Shown here piece by piece: positions 57,617-64,000 of a DNA stretch of 64,000 nucleotides. Source of the stretch: Gloeopeniophorella convolvens (taxonomy: Eukaryota > Basidiomycota > Agaricomycetes > Russulales); the NCBI GenBank assembly GCA_022496205.1, contig WTXD01000076.1, positions 43,890 through 107,889 on the forward strand, in the 5' to 3' direction. The notes below the pieces were generated by a model. The model was not told where the DNA came from and searched no databases. It saw only the letters and a program-made list of their open reading frames with translations. Both the position numbers and the translations under genes were made by a program. The number at the start of each line of letters is the position of its first letter. The first letter of the stretch is position 1.

Positions 57617-60336
57617 TTATGTATCAAGAATGGGGACTACATTGTCTTGAATGAACATGACGGATCGATCAGGCCCGGGGAACGAAGCATCGAATTGGAC
57701 ACGATACCACGCAGTGCCAGTCTCGCGCTGGATCCTCTCCTCCACTTTGCCGACCCATCCTACCCACTCACCGAGTACGATTACGACTTCGCTCCCGACC
57801 GATGGTGGCCATGGGATGAGATGCCGCGGGTCCGCGGACACCTGCGTCGGAACTCGCCCTTCCACGACGTTCACTATGACCTCCCCTGGGTTTAGAAGGA
57901 ATAACCTCTCAGCGAGGATCACCATTTTGGCCGACTTCTTCCGCGCAGTCGACTTCCCTCCGCTTGTGTTAGGAATTGACAAGGTGAGGCGTTTGTAGGC
58001 GAGCAGTGTCTGGATCTCCTTTGTATGAATCCAGTGATCTTGCGCTATAAACGGTTTTCACTACGTAAAGATGCGTGATCTACTACGACTTACGGTCACG
58101 GAACAGGGTCATGGGGGGGTTGTCAACCGCCAGAGAGGGTGGCGGCGGCGTTGCTCGGCTGCTGTCTTCTATGTCAGGGGGCGGCGGGGTCACTGTTCGT
58201 GGTTGGGGTGATGGCTCGCGCATTCTGTCAGCCCACTTTTCCGTACTAGCAATGTCATATCAGTATACATCTTGCCTAGAGACGACGCGGCTTACACGAG
58301 TGCGAGGTGCTTCCAAGGGAACCACTCCTCGCGATGGCCGTACACTACGTAGTACGAATGCAGTTGTACACTCGCCCCGTCTTCGTTGCAGCCTTTGACA
58401 CTGCCGCGATGTCCCTTCATGGGCCCCTTCGTCACCATGACGTCCTTGCCCAAGAGGTGCACCACAGTCGCGCCGTAGAAATTGATCACTTTGTCTTGCT
58501 TTGCACATACGCGGACTTCGGACACGTCAAGGACGACCTGTAACACGCAACAATCAGCCATGGAATGCTCAATTATTCTCCAGGTTTACTGTGCGTACCT
58601 TTATGTGGTTGTCTTCGGGCGCGAGCCGGAGTTTAGTCCCCTCGTGGGACAAAATGCGGGCGCGCACGAGTCCCATATGGCCAGTCTTCTCTTCTACACG
58701 GTCGAATTCGACCCAGAGACCCGGCGGAAACTTGCGCCCCAGCCACTCCAGTTCGTCAAATTCAACGGCGTAGGTGTTTGTTGGCATCTGCTTTCAATCA
58801 ATGGGGGTTACAAACCTAAGGTTCTGACACACCTCGACTGTGTAATCCATATCTACGTATACCAGCTTGTTGGTTTCATAGTCTGCCTGGATCACTACAC
58901 CCCTGGACGTAGACCAGCGGGCCTTGACCGGGTCCCCAGGAATGAAATACGGGACCATCGAATCCATGTCCAAGATGCTGCGCATCTCAGGTAGGCTTGC
59001 GCCTGCTGAGTTTCCCCTGGCGACAACTTGCGCTTTTCTGTCAGTGACCCTGTCGGCGTACCCTACCAGCCCTTGCAGCTCCCCAGACGTCACCAGTACT
59101 CGCGTGCCCTGTTTGACTGTGTCGTGGATGCTGCGGAGAAGCCAGGGAACAGACGTTGGCTGTCCCTAAGAGTGGCCGACCCGAAAAAAGGGGTTAGATC
59201 TATCGGTGGCGAGGTGCACGCGCGAACGTGAGTCGACGGAATGGGCCAGAATACAACGTGGTCGTCATATTTGACGTCGTTGAGCAGGTAGCAACCGTTT
59301 TCTTGAAGCTTGACGCGATGTCGGCCCCACTCTTCCAGGGCTTTGTCGACGTCCCAGCCGTGGGGTTCAGGGCGGGAGGCCCTTTTCCTCTTCGATGCGC
59401 GCGGAACGCCTTCGCCTTCCCGAGCATGGCTGCGCAGATCCGCCTTGGGGCGGAGTCTTGGAACCAGGGCGACCACGAGGTTTTGGTCGTACTCGTCGTT
59501 CTTGTCGAACACGAAGCCTACGTCTCCATGGTATCGACCGAGGTCGCAGCGCACCCACTGCCCAACCTCGATCTTCTCTCGAAGGAGGGCGCGTGAATGC
59601 AGTAGAGGTGGGCACGAGTCCAAATCGATCAAGACTGGAGGGGTGGGCAGCACGAGAACTAGCCCTGAGATGCATGGGTCACGGCAGAGCGCCCCAGAGA
59701 TTCGATGAAAACATAGCCAGGGATGCTATCCCTGCTGAAGGCGCTGGCTATTGCGGGCGACCGGGATCCGGTCGCCTGAATGGAACGCCTTGCCAATTGG
59801 AATACAACGTCTCTCTCGCACCCCCGCTGTGCAGGCGCGATGAGAACGGTGGCTTTCCGGGATACAGAATAGTTGTTCATACCTTCACTTTCACACACCA
59901 GATGTCGGGGTCGTTGATGTGTGAGAGCCTGAGGTCCACGGGGAACGAGTCGTCCGCCGAGGGGTCGTGCGGCCGGGCGTTGGAGGCAACAGACCTAAAC
60001 CTCTGCGCATGCTGTTCAGCATCCCGCGCAGCTTCCTGGACACTCTGATCGCTGCTCAGAAGCCTGTTTGCTCCGAGGGTATCATCACCCTCTTCATCAA
60101 GGCCTTCCTCGAAGTCATCTCCATCGTCTGGCCACCATGTTAGCACGAACCGTTACCGGCGGGCAGGCATGGGCGCACCGTTCAAGAAACCATCATCTTC
60201 CTCATCCTCCTCCTCCTCCTCCTCCCTGTCATCGCGAATGGCTTCCAAGTCCAAGAAGCGAAGACCCTATTGCTATTTGTAAGGCATCATTCCGTGAGGT
60301 GCATGCAATACATACCGGATAGTCTGAAAGGGACAT
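57617..60336 (-). CDS. Spt5-like protein with NGN and KOW domains
   Basis: Exon 1 (MSLSDYP, 60336) joins in phase to an acidic stretch RFLDLEAIRDDREEEEEEDE, then DDFEEGLDEEGDD. The NGN-like domain reads NDPDIWCVKVK / RGCERDVVFQLARRSI / FSRDSIPGYVFIESLGRSAV. KOW-type units include EVGQWVRCDLGRYHGDVGFV, VTSGELQGLVGYADRV and VMVTKGPMKGHRGSVKG. A Pro-rich linker (TVTPPPPDIEDSSRATPPP) follows, then a C-terminal part VVIVLGEWVGWVGKVEERI. True Spt5 binds Spt4 and RNA polymerase II. This divergent copy lacks the CTR repeats, so it is a paralogue of unknown role, as expanded in Agaricomycetes. Near 59668, joining RSAVTH to SGLVLVLPTPP needs one extra base, an apparent deletion. At least seven introns are readable. 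Confidence 0.75.
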
Positions 60337-61708
60337 GATGTGAGGTGCTAGTGTATGAGGGAGGATAGGGGGCGCGAGGCTGAGCAACCTGGATCACAGA
60401 GGCGGCGTTTATGTACCCTCTGACCTGTGGATAAGTGGAGTCAGGTATGCGGGTGAAAGACGTAACACAGACTTAGCACGGCGGGGTGGGCACAACTCCA
60501 GGCACACCGACGTCTTGTCCATACCGCGCAGTAGCTAAACCCTGGGCTGCATGATCAGCATGCTTCCTTATACTTGTCTTTAGGGTACTCTCCGTTGTTA
60601 TCCCTCGGACTTATTTCACCTCTACTTCATCGCATTCAGGCGTGATCAAATTCTACTGATTCTACATGCTACTATATCTACACATTAGCAGCACCATAGG
60701 TACACTCAATGGGGGCGGGGGAATGTCGGAAAGGCTGCTTCGGGCGTTTCCGAATGCGTGATGTCTTGCTCGACTCGCGGTGGGACGCACGTGCATCGGG
60801 CTCGGGCGTGGACTCCGAGCCCTGGCACGCACCGGAGTCTTCCATCCCACCGCGAGCAAGCCAGCATTTGGGCGGCACGCCGGTGTTAGGGTCCAGCGGT
60901 CTCTACGCTCGGAAACCTCGGATCTGGGTATTTTGCCCTGCGAAGCGATCGGGTTGAGCTGGGTAGCAAAGGATGTGACCCCAGACTGCCCTTGAGCGCA
61001 GATGCGAGCCTGTACGTTTGTATATTGCGGTTCCCGTTACTTCCTTTTCCTTCCTGGTTCCTTTACACTTTGGGTCGCAGGAAACCCTTGTACCTACCGG
61101 ATTTGGCTTTGGGTTCCCACATAGTCAGTAGTACTGCATCCTGTAGTGTTTTGGATTAAAAAGCTTCCTTTCCCCGGTGCTCCCATCTCATTTCGGGTCT
61201 GCGTCGCGTTCAGAGACTCTCTGGAGGGCCCGAGGCCTTCCAGGACCTTCGGGTCAGCTTCAGGTTGTGTTCCTGCGAGTTCGGGTCCTTTCCTTGCATT
61301 TCCGAGCAGATCCTTGCAGTCACTAGCTCATCCTATTGCTCATCCGACCACCCAATCCTCATCCCATCACCCCTGGCGACTATAGCAACTCCCCTCGGTC
61401 CACATCTCTAGCTGGACTCAGGATATCACCGGTCCGCTCGATTTTTCCTTTCGCCCCTCCATCTTTTGCGCGCTGACCTAAACTCTGGCCACAGACATAA
61501 AGTCCCGTAGTTTGTTAGTACACGGCTTCATTAGTACTGTAGACTGTTATTGTGTACATAGACAAAAATACGGAAGATGACGCGATGGCGTGAAAGTTCT
61601 CAAAGCAAGCAACGGAGACAAAAAAAAAAATCCTTATGGGATATAGTACTCTTATCGATTCTGTGTACGATCGAGAGTTCAAACGCTGACCGAGCATCAA
61701 CAGGGCCC
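60337..61708. other. Intergenic stretch, nothing firmly supported
   Basis: About 1.4 kb. A minus-strand frame at 60678-60878 (Arg/Pro/Ser-rich) has no motif. From 61020 onward the plus strand is pyrimidine-rich (TTCCTTTTCCTTCC and similar), which fits a promoter or leader for the Myb gene. Confidence 0.4.
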
Positions 61709-63008
61709 ATGCAGCACGCCGCCGATCTTCTAGCAACAAAATGGATCTCACCGGCGCAATTTCAGAAGAAGTACGGTACGTATTGCCTCGTGATTTGAAC
61801 GCGGCGATAATCTGAAAGGATGCGGTATCCTTACTAGGTATCAAATGTCAACAGGGCCCGTTCACCGCCGAGGAGGCTCAGTCAGTGAAGGATGAGGTCG
61901 ACCGCTATTGTCAGGCGCGTCGTCATCTCTGGATATCTCACCAGTGTGGCTTAAACCATGGTTTTTGGATAGGAGAATGGGCTTGACGAGTGAGCCATTC
62001 GAAATCTAATCGCGGTCAAAGAACCCCTGACCGCATCCGGGTTCTGGACTCGCGTTGGTATGTCTTTCACCTCCTTTTGGTGGCCATACTCATGGACCTC
62101 GAGCCCGCGTTGTGCCCTCTCGCGGCGTCCGAGCTGTGTATGATTACATCCGTCGCGCGTATCATCCCATGGCCAAACAGGGGAAGTGGACTTCTCTGGA
62201 GGACGATGAATTGCTCCGGTGAGTATCGCTCGGGCCATTCAGCCTCTTATTCATGCCACATTCTAGTGCGTTCAATGAAACTGAGGGTGACTGGGATGAA
62301 ATTGTGGCCTCTCTGGAGCGAGCGGCCTCAGATTGCCACGACCGATACATCAAGCATTTACAGGCCGCGCCCACCAGACGCCGAGGTGAGTGCGCGACTT
62401 GTGGCAATCGACCGAAAGTCTCACGTGCCGCAGGAACTTGGACCGATGATGAAGAACAAGCCCTTTTGAGCATCATGTGTGACCTCGCCCAGGAAGGGCA
62501 GATCAACACCCAAGTCCGGGGCTTCTGGAAGGGCATTTCCAAGCGCATGAAGAATGCGCGTAGTGCCCAACAATGCCAGAACAAATGGTTCATGATATTA
62601 CACTTTTTCGATACTGTCGCTGACTTCCAATCGAGGTATGATTCATTGGAACCAAAGGTCTCTGGGAGTGGGGACAAAACAATGTGGAGCGATGCGGACG
62701 ACCGCATCCTTATCACCAGGTGAGCCATCACCTGGCCTGCAGGCTTTTCAGATTCATAATTCCGGCAGGGTCGCACTTCAGGACGTCGACAAAGAGAGTG
62801 ACGTTGACTGGAAGGGGCTGCGCGGGGATGGCTGGTGCCATTGGAGCGCTCACGTCCTATCCCAGAAGTGGAAGAGGGTGAAGAGTACCCTGGACACGCG
62901 CGATCTCATGCATCGGGGTGAGCATGCAACGGTTTGTGTTGCGTTTGTTCTAACAATTGTACAGACATAGTCGCGCTTCTTCTTGCTCGCGCGGCCAATG
63001 TATTCTAG
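61709..63008 (+). CDS. Myb/SANT-domain DNA-binding protein (Reb1-like)
   Basis: A short N-terminal exon (MQHAADLLATKWISPAQFQK) joins in frame to GPFTAEEAQSVKDEVDRYCQ. Later exons give VYDYIRRAYHPMAKQGKWTS, then a Myb repeat LEDDELLRAFNETEGDWDEI with SDCHDRYIKHL, a second repeat GTWTDDEEQALLSIMCDLAQ with FWKGISKRM and QQCQNKWF, and a third degenerate one MWSDADDRILITR with HVLSQKWKRV. The last exon ends DIVALLLARAANVF. The order and the tryptophan spacing are those of fungal Reb1/DMTF1-type factors, which bind rDNA terminators or promoters; that target is inferred. The true start may lie upstream, since the ATG at 61709 follows open sequence. About 320 residues as modelled. Confidence 0.72.
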
Positions 63009-63178
63009 ACGGACACCGCATCGGACCATTTGTTATCAACATTGCTTTCTGTAATATACTAAGGATCTGCTACATCGTCACTACAACACGCCTCGTACAT
63101 CGACTCAACCTATTGCAGCGAAAGTGTTTTGAAGTCCTCAGAAGCGGTCATGTCACATCCTGGTAAGCAGGCTCTTTA

Positions 63179-64000
63179 CTATATCCGGGCTCCCTCACAA
63201 CTCCTACTAGAGGTCGTGGCGTCCTTACTGGCCTTCCAACGTTCGTAGTTGGCCTAGCCCCAAGGATATTTCAGTCTTGTCGCACTGTATATGAATAAAT
63301 TCATACCGCGTACCTTGTGTTCTTCAAGTCTGTCAAGCTGCGTGGGTCCCAATTGAGACATTTGGCTCTCCATCAAGTCGTCCAAGCTCCCCATGAAGTC
63401 GTAATAGACATCTTCAGGTATGGGTCAGCTCTCCAAGAAAATTGCTGTTGGCCTCACCTCTTCCTCCCCCTGGCTGTCAGGTACGACCTCCTCTAGCGTA
63501 ATGCTCGAAGAGGTAGCAAGCGCGCCCTCCGAAGCGGCCTGCTTCCCTCTGGATTCCTCGGACCGCTGTGACTCCTTGGCCGGCCGCGCTTGCCCCTCAG
63601 GGTGCTGCAATGTAGAGGTGCCTACAGATCTACGCCGCTTCCGTATCTCGGGTTCGTCTGAAGGCGTCGCCTGGCGTCCTCTCTTTTTGGTCGTCGTCTC
63701 GGGCAATGTTTTCGTGTCTTCGGGGGCGGGAGTAATGAGATTGCTTCCCTCAGCGATTATCGTGGCTTGTGTGGGCGGGGGCTCAGCGGACACTGGCTGA
63801 GGAGGGGGTTCTTGCTTCAATCTCCAGTTTTGTGCATTGTCGCTAGCATGCACGAAAATTCTCTATGCCTACATAAGTCAATTTCCCGACTGCGGAATAA
63901 GCCCTTGCTTACCACTTCCCTAATAGCTGGGGTCAGCGTTATCAACCCCACCGAGGACAACCTTTCGGCGCCGCGCCCGAGCTTCAAGTCGACTCTGAGC
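63179..64000 (-). CDS. Partial unrecognised gene running off the right edge
   Basis: The 5' part lies beyond 64000. Visible exons on the minus strand are LSSVGLITLTPAIREV (ends near 63914), then RIFVHASDNAQNWRLKQEPP with a Pro/Ser-rich, basic middle (KKRGRQATPSDEPEIRKRRR), then DVYYDFMGSLDDLMESQMSQ with LGPTQLDRLEEHK, and a last exon ANYERWKASKDATTSSRSC ending at 63179. Joining the second to the third exon is not clean: an in-frame TGA stands at 63425-63427, and a 46-base GT..AG intron would need one extra base. The mixture of a disordered basic middle and a helical acidic C-terminus suggests a nuclear chromosomal protein, but I cannot name it. Confidence 0.5.

Overview
The window looks like nuclear DNA of a basidiomycete fungus, most likely an Agaricomycete (mushroom or wood-decay type). 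Genes are dense and cut by many 45-70 base introns with GT..AG ends and CTRAY-like branch sites. Several families typical of that class are present: a multi-pass membrane family with a short C-terminal 'LNDP' block, NACHT-WD40 receptors, and divergent Spt5-like NGN/KOW proteins. No rRNA, tRNA, CRISPR array or bacterial-style operon was seen. Coordinates of multi-exon genes are outer limits; the splice sites quoted were read by eye.

Layout. (1) 0.5-6.6 kb: a large imperfect palindrome. Two copies of a membrane-protein gene with their upstream flanks sit tail to tail around a 1.35 kb spacer. (2) 7.3-11.0 kb: divergent secreted hydrolases, a pepsin-type aspartic protease and a GH16 glucanase; the GH16 copy carries two apparent one-base frameshifts. 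(3) 11.7-19.6 kb: a secreted carboxymuconolactone-decarboxylase-like protein, cohesin kleisin Rad21, a mitochondrial PPR protein and a long coiled-coil protein. (4) 19.7-24.3 kb: a zinc-finger gene in a sparse segment bounded by a diverged direct repeat. (5) 24.5-35.2 kb: a very compact block of alternating strands with DNA polymerase kappa, a VanZ-like membrane protein, an RraA/HMG-aldolase-like enzyme, a candidate shelterin TPP1-like protein, an M28 leucine aminopeptidase and a mitochondrial cysteine-synthase-like enzyme. (6) 35.2-45.8 kb: a mobile or decayed region. It holds a P-element/THAP9-like RNase H-fold gene, broken by an 899 bp LTR-like insertion and by a nonsense codon, then AT-rich DNA with interstitial telomere-like repeats and a small zinc-finger ORF. 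(7) 45.8-51.4 kb: an NLR-type receptor with an N-terminal C2-like segment, a NACHT domain and 14 WD40 repeats. (8) 53-64 kb: a second zinc-finger gene, an Spt5-like NGN/KOW protein, a Myb/SANT protein and the 3' part of an unrecognised gene running off the right edge.

How the genes work together. There is no single pathway. The core block joins chromosome maintenance (Rad21, Pol kappa, possible TPP1), organelle RNA and cysteine metabolism (PPR, cysteine synthase) and secreted degradation enzymes (aspartic protease, GH16, M28). The accessory parts (palindrome, transposase remnant, NLR) are the recently active ones. Several genes need a one-base insertion to be restored, always in the same direction, so base-level assembly errors must be excluded before any of them is called a pseudogene.
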